This document shows, piece by piece, positions 18,211 to 26,933 of a stretch of DNA of 64,000 nt. Each line of letters begins with the position of its first letter. Positions within the stretch are counted from its first letter, which is position 1. Below the pieces are notes generated by a model. The model was not told the DNA's origin and ran no database searches. It worked only from the letters and a program-made list of their open reading frames with translations. Made by a program: the position numbers and the translations under genes. Source of the DNA: JAPOXR01 sp965116115 (lineage in GTDB: Bacteria > Pseudomonadota > Alphaproteobacteria > Rhodobacterales > Rhodobacteraceae); NCBI GenBank assembly GCA_965116115.1, contig OZ220486.1, forward strand, positions 3,100,001-3,164,000, in the 5' to 3' direction.

Positions 18211-19129
18211 GGTTGTGTCCTCAAATATTTGACATGCTGAGCTGGTTGCGGCACAGTGCCGCGCGACCAGCGGTGAGAATGCTCAAAGGAGATTTGAAAT
18301 GATCGGCAGCCGGCATGATATGACGGACGAGCAACAGCAGCGGATGGAGCGTGTGATGCCGAAAGGTCTGCCCGGGCCGCCGCGCAAGGACGACCGTAAG
18401 GTAACAGCCAGTATATTTTTCGTGCTGCGCACCGGCATGCCATGGCGGGATTTGCCGGAGCGTTACGGGCCTTACACGACCTGTTACAACCGTTTTACCC
18501 GCTGGAGCGAATCGGGCCGCTGGCAGAAGATTCTTGAAGATCTTCAACGACTTGAAGAAGCGGAAGAAGAAGCCGCGGACGGAAAGGACGACGGCGATCC
18601 GGCGCCGCGGAGCCGGATGATCGACTCGTCGTCGATCCGCGCTCACCGCCATGCCGCCGGGTCGCGCAAGGACGGCGAGCCGCAGGAGATCGGGCGTTCC
18701 CGGGGCGGACAGCCTGCGAAGATTCATGCCATGGTCGACGGCAAGGGCGGGCTGCGCCGCATGCGCCTGTCGCCCGGGCAGGCCGCCGACTGCGCCGAGG
18801 CGGCGCCCCTTCTTGACGGCCTTGAAGCCGGCTGCGTCCTGATCGCCGACAAGGCTTACGACACCGAGGCCGTTCTCAAGCAAACGGCGGAAGCCGGCTG
18901 CCGGGCCGTCATTCCGTCGAAGTCGAACCGCAGGCAGCAGCGGCCGCTGGATAAAGCTGTCTATGCGAAGCGCAATGTCATTGAGCGTTTCTTCGGAAGA
19001 ATCAAAGAGTTCCGGCGGGTCGCGACCCGCTTTGACAAGCGAGCCCGCAACTTCGCCGCCGCTGTCATCCTGACCGTCATCCGCTGCCTGCTGCGGAATG
19101 ACGCAAAGGGGATAATTGAGTCCACTACC
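18211..19129. mobile_element. IS5-family (IS427-like) insertion sequence
   Basis: A 919-bp element with imperfect terminal inverted repeats. The left end GGTTGTGTCCTCAAATAT pairs with the right end read inward, GGTAGTGGACTCAATTAT (14 of 18 identical). It is flanked by TA on both sides (18209-18210 and 19130-19131), consistent with the short TA/TNA target duplication of the IS427 group. It encodes one transposase. It sits at the edge of an RTX pseudogene. Confidence 0.85.
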
Positions 19130-19132
19130 TAG
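18299..19132 (+). CDS. IS5-family transposase (IS427 group), uninterrupted
   Basis: A 277-residue DDE transposase. The N-terminal domain carries the FVLRTGMPWRDLPERYGPY motif. The catalytic residues are seen in MIDSSSIRAH (D), LIADKAYD (D) and NVIERFFGRIKEFRRVATRFDK (E). Many IS427-group elements split this gene across a programmed frameshift; here one frame is continuous, so it is probably active or was recently. The last three bases of the frame (TAG at 19130-19132) lie outside the element, so the stop codon is supplied by the TA target duplication plus a flanking G. A ribosome site (AAAGGAG) lies about 8 nt before the ATG. Confidence 0.93.
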   Translation: MIGSRHDMTDEQQQRMERVMPKGLPGPPRKDDRKVTASIFFVLRTGMPWRDLPERYGPYTTCYNRFTRWSESGRWQKILEDLQRLEEAEEEAADGKDDGDPAPRSRMIDSSSIRAHRHAAGSRKDGEPQEIGRSRGGQPAKIHAMVDGKGGLRRMRLSPGQAADCAEAAPLLDGLEAGCVLIADKAYDTEAVLKQTAEAGCRAVIPSKSNRRQQRPLDKAVYAKRNVIERFFGRIKEFRRVATRFDKRARNFAAAVILTVIRCLLRNDAKGIIESTT

Positions 19133-19291
19133 GTCGGTTGCATACCAAGTCAATATGCTTATGCCAGTACCAAGATGTGATAAAGTCGCAAATTCGATGG
19201 CCAAGATGTTGTGACGATCCCCCTTAAGTATAAAAACCTGACGAATGTACCGCTTTGAAATTGCTTTCACCGGAATGATTGCATTGATTCG

Positions 19292-19972
19292 ATGACCTTC
19301 TCAATACTCACACGCGACCCGAAGACAGGCGTATTGGGAGCCGCCGCCGCTACCGGCAGTCTCTGTGTCGGCGGCTGGGTTCTCAAGGGCATCACCGGAT
19401 CGGGCCTCGTCGCAAGCCAGGGAACATCGCCATCTCCGATCTGGCGAGACAAATGTCTGTCGATGATGTCAGGCGGCGCCAGTGCAACAGAAGTTGTGAA
19501 CGCCTTCGACAAATCAGACGCTGGCAGATCGTTTCGACAATTGACAGCGCTTGACCGAACCGGCAGCACGTCAGGCTTCACGGGCAGGAACAGTGGTCCC
19601 TATGCAAATCACGAATGCAGCAAGAATCTCGCAGTTTCGGGGAACATGCTGTCTGGTCCGAAAGTTCTTGAAGCGATGAAAGACGCGTTCTCGACAGCTG
19701 CCGATCCAATTGAATGGCGCTTGCTCAACGCGTTGAAATCTGCCGAGGATGCAGGTGGCGACTCGCGCGGACTTCGGTCGGCAGCATTGCTGGTTCTTGA
19801 TCCCGACCGCCCTCCTTTGGATCTTCGGATAGATTATGCCGAAAACCCTGTTCGCTCCCTCACTTCCCTGCTTATGCAATCGCAAACCGCACCATACAGT
19901 GATTGGCTTGACATTGTGCCCACCGTGAATGACCCAAACCGCTCTCCGAAAGTCTCCTCTCCTAAATCCTGA
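19292..19972 (+). CDS. DUF1028 family protein (Ntn-hydrolase fold)
   Basis: A 226-residue protein starting TFSILTRDPKTGVLGAAAAT, the hallmark of the DUF1028 family, predicted to adopt an N-terminal-nucleophile hydrolase fold. Further family blocks are GSGLVASQGT, the central SGNMLSGPKVLEAMKDAF and LVLDPDRPPLDLRIDYAENP near the C-terminus. DUF1028 genes often sit with amidohydrolases and RidA-type genes in degradation clusters; here ridA lies about 730 bp away, and the amidohydrolase operon follows it. The biochemical activity is unknown. The right flank of the IS element ends 160 bp upstream, so its native promoter may be altered. Confidence 0.85.
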   Translation: MTFSILTRDPKTGVLGAAAATGSLCVGGWVLKGITGSGLVASQGTSPSPIWRDKCLSMMSGGASATEVVNAFDKSDAGRSFRQLTALDRTGSTSGFTGRNSGPYANHECSKNLAVSGNMLSGPKVLEAMKDAFSTAADPIEWRLLNALKSAEDAGGDSRGLRSAALLVLDPDRPPLDLRIDYAENPVRSLTSLLMQSQTAPYSDWLDIVPTVNDPNRSPKVSSPKS

Positions 19973-20050
19973 CGGCAAGAGATGCTCTCGTTCAATCATT
20001 GTGGTGTCTGTCGATAGTCAGGTCGGCCGCGCAAGCCGCATAAAGCGGAA

Positions 20051-20253
20051 GGCTCAATTTGCGAATCGTATGCATAGCCTTTCGGTTGTGGCAGAAAAAA
20101 TGTGCGGGAGGAGGCATTTTTCAGCCCAACATACTGATACTATTGCAGAATAATTGTCGAAGGATCTGGCAAAACCGCTTGTGATCTATGACATCTATCT
20201 CCTTGTATATAAATACATTACAGTATGGATGCATACGATTTGCAAATTGAGCC
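20051..20253. mobile_element. Miniature inverted-repeat element (MITE), copy 1
   Basis: A 203-bp element with 25-bp terminal inverted repeats (24 of 25 match; ends begin GGCTCAATTT). It is flanked by a perfect 8-bp target duplication AAGCGGAA (20043-20050 and 20254-20261). A second copy at 50747-50950 differs at only about 16 positions. No coding frame of note lies inside. GG-starting ends with an 8-bp duplication resemble ISL3-type elements, which would supply the transposase in trans; that link is an inference. Confidence 0.9.
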
Positions 20254-20261
20254 AAGCGGAA

Positions 20262-20563
20262 AGAGACTCGGAACCGGCAAAAAACAGAGCCTGTTCATGA
20301 TACCACACCGGCGAATAGATTGGTTTACCCTCGATTAACAGCGTGTCGGTCAACCGACACCACGCTGAATTGCGGCCGTCCTTTTGGATCTGCAGCACCT
20401 CGAAAGCGGTTTCTTCCGAGGTATCGACCGGAACGTTGAGATGAAGCTGGATGATATCCTTATCCCCATTTGCCAAGGACTTTTCCCTTTGCACCGCTGG
20501 CCACACCGGCGGACCGGGAGGCCCCTCCGTCGTACGCTTGGCACGGCCATGGACAAAAACCAT
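20262..20563 (-). pseudogene. Possible small hypothetical gene truncated by the MITE
   Basis: A minus-strand frame starting at 20563 (ATGGTTTTTG) runs about 100 codons with protein-like composition (for example DIIQLHLNVPVDTSEETAFE and PIYSPVWYHEQALFF) until it enters the MITE at 20253. Joining the flanks without the MITE gives a frame that would end about 15 codons later, at the CAATGA near 20000. I do not recognise a family. It may be a real gene disrupted by the element, or a chance frame. Confidence 0.3.
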
Positions 20564-20704
20564 CAGCGCAGCCGCACAGGAGAAAACCCGGCAATGACAA
20601 AGCGCATGGCACTCAGCATGGCGCGCGCCGCGCCAAAGAGAACGGCCTCAATTTGCAGGGCCGCCTGGAACGGGCCGGATAGAACAGCAGTTTCATGCCA
20701 GAGA
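20564..20704. other. Short spacer 3' of ridA
   Basis: Lies between the 3' end of ridA and the possible truncated gene. No feature recognised. Confidence 0.3.
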
Positions 20705-21088
20705 TCAAAAACAGGCTGTAACCTCCACCTCGACCTTCATTTCCGGCCGGGCGAATCCGGCAGCGATCATGAGTGTGGAGGCAGGCGGATCCGCGAGGCC
20801 GCCGATCCATTCGTCGCGCGCCTTCATATAATCGGCAAGATAGATTCGGTCGGTCACATACGCATTGATCCGCGCGACGTGGCTGACATCAAGGTCCGCT
20901 TCCCGCAGTATCGCGCCGATATTGGCGAAACACTGACTGGCCTGCTCATAGGCTCCGGGCGGCAGCGAGCCGTCAGGCATAATTCCAAGCTGGCCGGACA
21001 AAAACAGCGAACGGCCGGAACCAGCAACGGCATGTGAGTAGTTCGCGAGCGGCGGGTAAACCGACTGTGGGTTATATGTCTTTAGCAT
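20705..21088 (-). CDS. RidA family (YjgF/YER057c/UK114) reactive-intermediate deaminase
   Basis: A 127-residue single-domain protein of the RidA superfamily. Typical segments are LFLSGQLGIMPDGSLPPGAYEQASQCFANIGAIL and the C-terminal ASTLMIAAGFARPEMKVEVEVTA. In this protein the Arg that binds the carboxylate of imine substrates in canonical RidA (usually before the EVE motif) lies in FARPEMKVEVE, so the assignment to the active RidA subgroup is plausible but not certain. Cytoplasmic, trimeric family. It is divergent from, and close to, an amidohydrolase/oxidase operon, where reactive enamines or imines could arise. Confidence 0.88.
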   Translation of the reverse strand: MLKTYNPQSVYPPLANYSHAVAGSGRSLFLSGQLGIMPDGSLPPGAYEQASQCFANIGAILREADLDVSHVARINAYVTDRIYLADYMKARDEWIGGLADPPASTLMIAAGFARPEMKVEVEVTACF

Positions 21089-21491
21089 ATTCTGCCTTCA
21101 TCTGGAATTCATGTCTGCCGGCTGACCGTAACACCGCTGAGAACGCCCTTATCATCCGTGGAAAGAAAAATCAGCCTTTAAGCCGCCGCGGCTGACCATT
21201 CGGGGAAACAGCACGGGGCTCCGTCCGCTGAGAATCACGAATCGCCGCTGAAGTCCAATCAGATGCAAGTTTTCCGCCCGACGCGAATGATTCGAAAACC
21301 CGATCCGTGCGCACTGGCCCGCTCAGGAATTCAGCCGCCTTTTCGTGTTTCCATGGGTCGTCCATGGCTTGAACGATCAATTCGGACACCGAGCGGTTTG
21401 TTGACGGAAGTCAGTCGACTCGCTAAACAGCGTGGGCATCAGCAACCGCCTGCCGGATGAAGCGCAGGCACATTTGAAGGGGATATGAAGA
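21089..21491. other. Divergent promoter region between ridA and the NMT1-type ABC operon
   Basis: About 400 bp, presumably holding promoters for both directions. GCTGAGA strings at 21138 and 21225 recall part of a TPP riboswitch, but the second conserved arm is missing. Directly before the binding-protein gene, a purine-rich AAGGGG at about 21477 is the probable ribosome site. Confidence 0.45.
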
Positions 21492-22481
21492 ATGATCCTT
21501 TGCAGGACAATTTTGTTCGCCGCCGCCGCGGCGATTGTTGCCGGGGCATCGCCGGCTATGGAGAAAGTCTCCTTCGGCTCCAACTGGCTGGCCCAGGCGG
21601 AACATGGAGGGTTCTACCAGTCCGTGGCGGACGGCACCTATGCGGAATGCGGCTTGGATGTCACAATCGTCCCGGGCGGCCCGCAGGTCAACAACCGGGC
21701 CCTGATGATCGCCGGCAAGCTCCAGTTCCACATGGGATCAGACATGCTGCCGGCTTTCAACTCCGTTAGAGAGGGCATTCCTGTCGTCTCAGTCGCGGCG
21801 ATTTTTCAAAAACACCCGCAGGTGATTCTTGCCCATCCGGGCAAAGCCAGCAAGTTTGAAGACCTCAAAGATCTGAATTTGCTGATCGGCGACATGGGAT
21901 TTCATTCATACTACCTCTGGATGATTGCCGAGTATGGGTTCACCGAGGAGCAGCGCAGGCCCTACACTTTCAACCCGGCGCCGTTTTTGGCAGACGAGAA
22001 TCTCGGCATGCAGGGCTATCTGTCATCAGAGCCGTTCCTGGTGCAGAAGGAGGGCGGATTCACGCCTGAAGTGTTCCTGATCGCCGATGCCGGATATTCG
22101 ACCTACGCCACCACGATCGAAACCATGGCCGATACGATTGCCGACCATCCTGAAACCATCGCCTGTTTCGTGGACGGCTCAATCAAGGGATGGTACAATT
22201 ATCTTTACGGTGATCCTACCGCTGCGAATGCCCTTATCAAAGAGCATAACCCGCAGATGACAGACGATAAGATCGCATATGCGATTGACCGCATGAAAGC
22301 AGAGGGAATCGTCGATTCCGGAGATGCGCTGACTCTGGGAATCGGCGCCATCACCACAGAAAAGGTGGCGGATTTTTACAACAAAATGGTCAAGGCGGGT
22401 GTCATTGAAGATGATATCCCATGGCAGGACGCATTCACGACGGACTTCGCCAACAAAGGCGTCGGCATGGATCTGAAGTAA
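21492..22481 (+). CDS. NMT1/THI5-like ABC transporter substrate-binding protein
   Basis: A 329-residue periplasmic binding protein with a signal peptide (about residues 1-22, ending AGASPAM). The mature start VSFGSNWLAQAEHGGFYQS followed by YAECGLDVTIVPGG is the NMT1-like pattern shared with pyrimidine-precursor (ThiY), taurine/sulfonate and riboflavin-precursor binding proteins. The motif NWxxQAEHGGFYQA typifies a group near ThiY and RibY-like proteins. The ligand is therefore likely a small, possibly heterocyclic, compound. First gene of an operon with ATPase, permease and catabolic enzymes. Confidence 0.88.
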   Translation: MILCRTILFAAAAAIVAGASPAMEKVSFGSNWLAQAEHGGFYQSVADGTYAECGLDVTIVPGGPQVNNRALMIAGKLQFHMGSDMLPAFNSVREGIPVVSVAAIFQKHPQVILAHPGKASKFEDLKDLNLLIGDMGFHSYYLWMIAEYGFTEEQRRPYTFNPAPFLADENLGMQGYLSSEPFLVQKEGGFTPEVFLIADAGYSTYATTIETMADTIADHPETIACFVDGSIKGWYNYLYGDPTAANALIKEHNPQMTDDKIAYAIDRMKAEGIVDSGDALTLGIGAITTEKVADFYNKMVKAGVIEDDIPWQDAFTTDFANKGVGMDLK

Positions 22482-22558
22482 GGATTCAAGCCGAACGAAC
22501 ACCGCGGGCGGGCTTGCCGGCCGGGTCCGCCCCAACACTGGTTTTCAGAGAATACCGT

Positions 22559-23353
22559 ATGTCGCCGAACGACGGGAATTCCGTGTCTGACCATCGTCAG
22601 GAAACACTGCTGGCCGTCAATTCCGTCGGAAAAATCTTCAGCGGAGACGTGGCCGCGCTGGATGACATGCGCCTGACCGTGAATGTCGGCGATTTCGTGA
22701 GTCTCCTCGGCCCGTCGGGATGCGGCAAATCAACCGTGCTGCGGATGATCGCTGGTCTCATGGAGCCCACATCGGGGAAAATTGTCTGGCAAGGCGAGCA
22801 CGGCAGCGGATCAATCGGCGTGGTGTTCCAGGAGCCAACCCTGATGCCGTGGGCGACCGTCGAAAAGAATGTCTGGCTGCCCTTCCGGCTGCAGGGAAGG
22901 AGCCTGAGGTCAATGCGCGGCCCGATCAACAACGCGCTGAGTCTGGTCGGACTGGAAGGATTCGCCGGCAGTTACCCGCGTGAACTGTCAGGGGGAATGA
23001 AAATGCGTGTCGCCATTGCCCGCGCTTTGGCGACCAGCCCGCGGGTCATTCTGATGGATGAGCCGTTCGCCGCGCTTGATGAAATCACAAGATTCAAACT
23101 GAACAACGATCTTCTGGAACTCAAATCAAAAATCGGCTGCACGATCGTGTTTGTCACGCATTCGGTGTTTGAAAGCGTTTTCCTGTCAGACCGGATCGCG
23201 GTGATGACGGCCCGGCCGGGCCGCGTTCACTCTGAAATCAGGGTCGAGGAGCCCTATCCCAGGGATGAAACTTTCCGAACGTCACATAATTACGCCGCCT
23301 ATTGCAGAACCACCTCCGACGCGCTTCAGGAATCAATTCTGAAAACCGCCTGA
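22559..23353 (+). CDS. ABC transporter ATP-binding protein (SsuB/TauB/ThiZ type)
   Basis: A 264-residue ATPase. Walker A is GPSGCGKST, the Q-loop is VFQEPTLMPWATV, the signature is LSGGMKMRVAIARAL, Walker B is VILMDEPFAALDE and the H-loop is FVTHSVFES. The MPWATV/N block and MTARPGR near the C-terminus are typical of NMT1-linked importers. The start at 22559 is chosen because a longer frame from 22421 overlaps the binding-protein gene and lacks family resemblance. It energises the neighbouring permease. Confidence 0.92.
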   Translation: MSPNDGNSVSDHRQETLLAVNSVGKIFSGDVAALDDMRLTVNVGDFVSLLGPSGCGKSTVLRMIAGLMEPTSGKIVWQGEHGSGSIGVVFQEPTLMPWATVEKNVWLPFRLQGRSLRSMRGPINNALSLVGLEGFAGSYPRELSGGMKMRVAIARALATSPRVILMDEPFAALDEITRFKLNNDLLELKSKIGCTIVFVTHSVFESVFLSDRIAVMTARPGRVHSEIRVEEPYPRDETFRTSHNYAAYCRTTSDALQESILKTA

Positions 23354-23377
23354 CACGACAAACGACGGACCAAAGAC

Positions 23378-24265
23378 ATGAACGCGGCACATACACGGAT
23401 TTTCAGCCATTCGGCTGCTGATGAATCGGAACACGCGCCGGCCGTCGATGCGGAAGAGCGGGAAAGGCTGAACCGCCGCCGCCTTGAAAAAGTCGGAAAA
23501 TGGTGTCTGCCGCTTCTGGTGCTGGCCTTCACGCTGTGGTTCTGGGACAGGCTGGTCCACTGGAACGAGATTCCTCATTACATTCTCCCCGGGCCCGGGC
23601 GGGTCTGGTCGACCTTGGTCGCGGACTGGTGGCTGCTGCTTGACGCCCTGAAAATCACACTGCAGATCACGCTGCTCGCTTTGACGGTGGCTGTTATCGG
23701 AGGAGTCGGGCTGGCAGTGCTGTTCACTCAGTCCCGGCTTTTCGAGATGTCGCTGTTTCCCTACGCGGTTGTGCTCCAGGTCACGCCGATCATCTCCATT
23801 GCGCCGCTGATTTTCATATACGTCGACAACAAGGTCGTAGGCCTGCTGATCTGCGCTTGGATCGTCGCTTTCTTCCCGATACTCTCGAACACCACGCTGG
23901 GACTGAATTCCACGGATCACAATCTGCGCGATCTGTTCAGGATTTACGGAGCCAGCCGGTGGCAGAGGCTGATTCACCTGCAGCTGCCGACGGCTCTCCC
24001 CTATTTTCTCGGCGGGCTCCGGATCGCCGGCGGGCTGGCCCTGATCGGAGCCGTGGTCGCTGAATATGTGGCCGGAACCGGAGGCATAGGATCCGGCTTG
24101 GCCTTCACGATTCTGGAGGCCGGATACAGGCTTAATATTCCGCGCATGTTCGCGGCCCTTCTGCTGATCGCGGGCACCGGCGTGTTCATTTTCATCACAC
24201 TGTCGCTGATCAGCCACCTGCTGCTGCGCCAATGGCACGAAAGCGCTCTGAAACAGGAGCAATGA
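23378..24265 (+). CDS. ABC transporter permease (SsuC/TauC/ThiX type)
   Basis: A 295-residue permease with an N-terminal cytoplasmic tail of about 45 residues and six spans. The binding-protein-dependent transport motif is RIYGASRWQRLIHLQLPTALPYFLGGLRIA, which couples to the ATPase. LPGPGRVWSTL before the second span is typical of this family. Its stop overlaps the next gene as ATGA, so the transporter and the amidohydrolase are translationally coupled. Confidence 0.92.
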   Translation: MNAAHTRIFSHSAADESEHAPAVDAEERERLNRRRLEKVGKWCLPLLVLAFTLWFWDRLVHWNEIPHYILPGPGRVWSTLVADWWLLLDALKITLQITLLALTVAVIGGVGLAVLFTQSRLFEMSLFPYAVVLQVTPIISIAPLIFIYVDNKVVGLLICAWIVAFFPILSNTTLGLNSTDHNLRDLFRIYGASRWQRLIHLQLPTALPYFLGGLRIAGGLALIGAVVAEYVAGTGGIGSGLAFTILEAGYRLNIPRMFAALLLIAGTGVFIFITLSLISHLLLRQWHESALKQEQ

Positions 24266-25536
24266 GAAACTTTCCAGCCATTCCGGATTCCGGTTCCTAC
24301 TGCCTCAGCAACACCGTGCCCGCCTTGGCCGCGGGCGATCACAGCGAGAGACCGGAAAGCGGACGGATCTTCGTCAAAGACGGTGCGGTTTCCGGCCCGC
24401 ATGACGGACCGGAAATAGATGCCGGCGGCGCGATGCTTCTGCCCGCCTTCGTCGATATGCACACGCATCTTGACAAAGGCCATATCTGGCCGCGCGCGGC
24501 CAACGTGGACGGAACGTTCAGCTGTGCGCTCGAAACCGTCCAGCGGGACCGAGAGGCGAACTGGGATAAAGAAGATGTCCGCCGCCGCATGGACTTCGCA
24601 TTGCGGTGCGCCTACGCGCACGGCACCCGGGCCGTCCGGACCCACCTCGATTCCGCCCCCCCTCAGCACCGCATCTCATGGCCGGTGTTCAATGAGGTCA
24701 GGCGGGACTGGCAGGGAAAGATGGAACTGCAGGCAGTGACGATCTTCGGAATCGAGCTGACCGGCGACGAGCCTTCGTTTCTGGAGGTCGCCGACACGGC
24801 GGCCCGGTTCGGCGGAACGCTGGGCTGCGTGACCTACCCGATGCCCGATCTGCACGAGCGGCTGGATTTGTTTTTCGAAACCGCGTCACGGCGCGGCATG
24901 AATGCCGATTTCCATGTTGACGAAACCCGCGATCCGGCGTCAGCGACCCTGCGCTCAATCGCCGAATCGGCCCTGCGGATGCGGTTTGACGGGAATATTG
25001 TCGCGGGGCACTGCTGCTCTCTGGCCCGTCAGAGTGACGAAGAGGCCGGTCAGACGCTTGATCTTGCCGCAGAGGCGGGAATTTCCGTCGTCTCATTGCC
25101 GATGTGCAACCTCTATCTTCAGGACCGGTTTCCGCTGCGCACGCCGCGGTGGAGAGGAGTCACGGCAGTCCACGAAATGCGCCGCCGCGGGATTCCCGTC
25201 GCCTTCGCCTCCGACAATACGCGGGATCCGTTTTACGCCTACGGCGATCTCGACATGATCGAAGTGATGCGCGAGGCCACGCGCATCTGCCACCTCGACC
25301 ACTCCGAGCCGCCTTGGCATGAAGCTTTTTCTTCGGTCCCGGCCGCGATCTGCGGATTTCCGGACGCCCGTCTCCGGATCGGTGATCCGGCGGATTTCGT
25401 GATCTGCAGGGCGCGGAACTGGTCCGAGCTGTTCGCCCGGCCCCAGTCCGACCGGATCGTGGTGCGCCGCGGTCTGGCGATTGACAGACAGCTGCCCGAT
25501 TACAGTGAGATTGATGATTTGATGGTGAAGAAATAG
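24262..25536 (+). CDS. Cytosine deaminase-like metal-dependent amidohydrolase
   Basis: A 424-residue amidohydrolase of the CodA group. Metal and catalytic residues can be placed: His67, His69 in HTHLDK, His218 and Glu221 in FHVDET, His250 in GHCCSL, and Asp318 in ASDNTRDPF, all close to E. coli CodA positions. The family hydrolyses the C-N of cytosine, isoguanine, creatinine-type and other cyclic amidines. The substrate here is unknown, since active-site pocket residues differ between subgroups. The start was taken at the ATG overlapping the permease stop. Cytoplasmic. Confidence 0.85.
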   Translation: MRNFPAIPDSGSYCLSNTVPALAAGDHSERPESGRIFVKDGAVSGPHDGPEIDAGGAMLLPAFVDMHTHLDKGHIWPRAANVDGTFSCALETVQRDREANWDKEDVRRRMDFALRCAYAHGTRAVRTHLDSAPPQHRISWPVFNEVRRDWQGKMELQAVTIFGIELTGDEPSFLEVADTAARFGGTLGCVTYPMPDLHERLDLFFETASRRGMNADFHVDETRDPASATLRSIAESALRMRFDGNIVAGHCCSLARQSDEEAGQTLDLAAEAGISVVSLPMCNLYLQDRFPLRTPRWRGVTAVHEMRRRGIPVAFASDNTRDPFYAYGDLDMIEVMREATRICHLDHSEPPWHEAFSSVPAAICGFPDARLRIGDPADFVICRARNWSELFARPQSDRIVVRRGLAIDRQLPDYSEIDDLMVKK

Positions 25537-26933
25537 TGACAAACTGTGAAGCTGCGATGGCGGAGCTCAGCCATCTGGATATCGATGCCAATCCGGTGTC
25601 CGTCCGTTCAAAGAGCCGTGATTTCTTCTGGTATTCGCCGGTGCTGAAAGCCCGTCTCGACCATGTTAAGGCGGACTTTGTCGCCAGTCCGCGTTCTGAA
25701 GAGGAAGTGATCGAAATTCTCGCCGTCTGTTACAAACACGGCGTGCCGGTGACAACGCGCGGCGCAGGCACTGGAAATTACGGCCAGGCGATGCCGCTTG
25801 CCGGCGGCTGCGTTATGCATATGAGGCACATGGCTTCCGTCAGGGATATCAGTCCGGGCCGGGTCACCGCCGAACCCGGCTGCCTGCTCAAGGATGTCGA
25901 TGCCGTCTGCCGTGCGCGGTCGGGGCAGGAAATCCGCATGTTTTCATCAACCTGGGCGACGGCGTCCATCGGCGGTTTCATCGCCGGCGGTTCCGGCGGA
26001 GTCGGTTCCTGCACTTGGGGGCAGCTGCGTGATCACGGGAACATCATCCGCCTGCGCGTCGCGACGATGGAAGAGAAGCCGCGCATTCTTGAATTCACCG
26101 GCGACGAGCTGCCTCGCGTGTCGCACGCTTACGGAACCAACGGGATCATCACCGAAGTCGAAATGCCTCTGGCGCCCGCCTATGAATGGGTGGGCATGTT
26201 CGTCGCGTTTGATGATTTCATCGAATCTGCAAGGTTCGCAGCCGATCTGGCGAACCAGGACGGCATTCTGATCAAACTCGCGACGCCGTTTGAAGCGCCG
26301 ATAGCATATGACTATTTTCCACGGGTCAAGCCCTATATCGAACGGAACGACAGTCTGGTCGCGCTGATGGCGGCCCCGCATTCGATGGACGGTTTCATGA
26401 CATTCTGCGGGCAGCGCAGGGGGGGCCGGATCATTTACCGCTCAGATGCCAGTGAATGGAAACGCGATCCCGGCCCGGTCTTTGAATACGGATGGAACCA
26501 CACCACGCTCAGGGCGCTGAGAGTCGATCCGACTGTCACGTATCTTCAGGTCCGTTACGCATATCCCAGACATCTCGAACTGGTCGCACAGGTGCGGGCA
26601 GCCTTCGGCCAGGAAGTGCTGCAGCATCTCGAAGTCATCCGGGAAAACGGAAAGGTGATGTTCGCTGGTCTGCCGATCGTCAAATTCACATCCGAGGAGC
26701 GGCTTGACGAAATCGTGCGGATGCATGAGGATATGGGATGCATGATTTTCAATCCGCACCGCTACACGCTGGAAGAGGGCGGTCGGCAGACCGTCGATGA
26801 AAGGCAGCTGGAATTCAAAAGGGAAGCCGATCCGAGAGGTCTGCTCAATCCGGGCAAGATGATCGCTTGGGATGATCCGGGCTGGGCATATGACAGGATG
26901 TATGCCTATCCAGGCCTGATGGCCGCCGAGTGA
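25536..26933 (+). CDS. FAD-linked oxidase (GlcD/VAO-type, FAD-binding PCMH domain)
   Basis: A 465-residue flavoenzyme. An N-terminal FAD-binding PCMH domain holds the pyrophosphate-binding segment TTRGAGTGNYGQAMPLAGGCVM, and ATASIGGFIAGGSGGVGSCTWG follows. The C-terminal region resembles VAO/lactate oxidase caps and ends with LLNPGKMIAW, the usual family ending. It would oxidise a 2-hydroxy acid or similar alcohol or amine, passing electrons to quinone or another acceptor. It starts with GTG at the preceding stop (TAGTG overlap); an internal ATG at 25557 is an alternative. A G7 run lies at about 26409-26415. Confidence 0.85.
   Translation: MTNCEAAMAELSHLDIDANPVSVRSKSRDFFWYSPVLKARLDHVKADFVASPRSEEEVIEILAVCYKHGVPVTTRGAGTGNYGQAMPLAGGCVMHMRHMASVRDISPGRVTAEPGCLLKDVDAVCRARSGQEIRMFSSTWATASIGGFIAGGSGGVGSCTWGQLRDHGNIIRLRVATMEEKPRILEFTGDELPRVSHAYGTNGIITEVEMPLAPAYEWVGMFVAFDDFIESARFAADLANQDGILIKLATPFEAPIAYDYFPRVKPYIERNDSLVALMAAPHSMDGFMTFCGQRRGGRIIYRSDASEWKRDPGPVFEYGWNHTTLRALRVDPTVTYLQVRYAYPRHLELVAQVRAAFGQEVLQHLEVIRENGKVMFAGLPIVKFTSEERLDEIVRMHEDMGCMIFNPHRYTLEEGGRQTVDERQLEFKREADPRGLLNPGKMIAWDDPGWAYDRMYAYPGLMAAE

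Noticed and set aside
18221..19270. A 349-codon frame antisense to the IS transposase.
   Set aside because: Complement of the transposase gene; DDE motifs are on the plus strand.
21120..21260. Possible TPP riboswitch before the NMT1-type operon (GCTGAGA strings).
   Set aside because: Only the short CTGAGA piece is present. The ACCTGATC...GGATAATGCC arm is missing and spacing is wrong.
26409..26415. G7 run in the FAD-linked oxidase as a second phase-variable tract.
   Set aside because: Seven G are too short to be highly mutable, and the frame is intact in mid-gene; expected by chance in GC-rich DNA.
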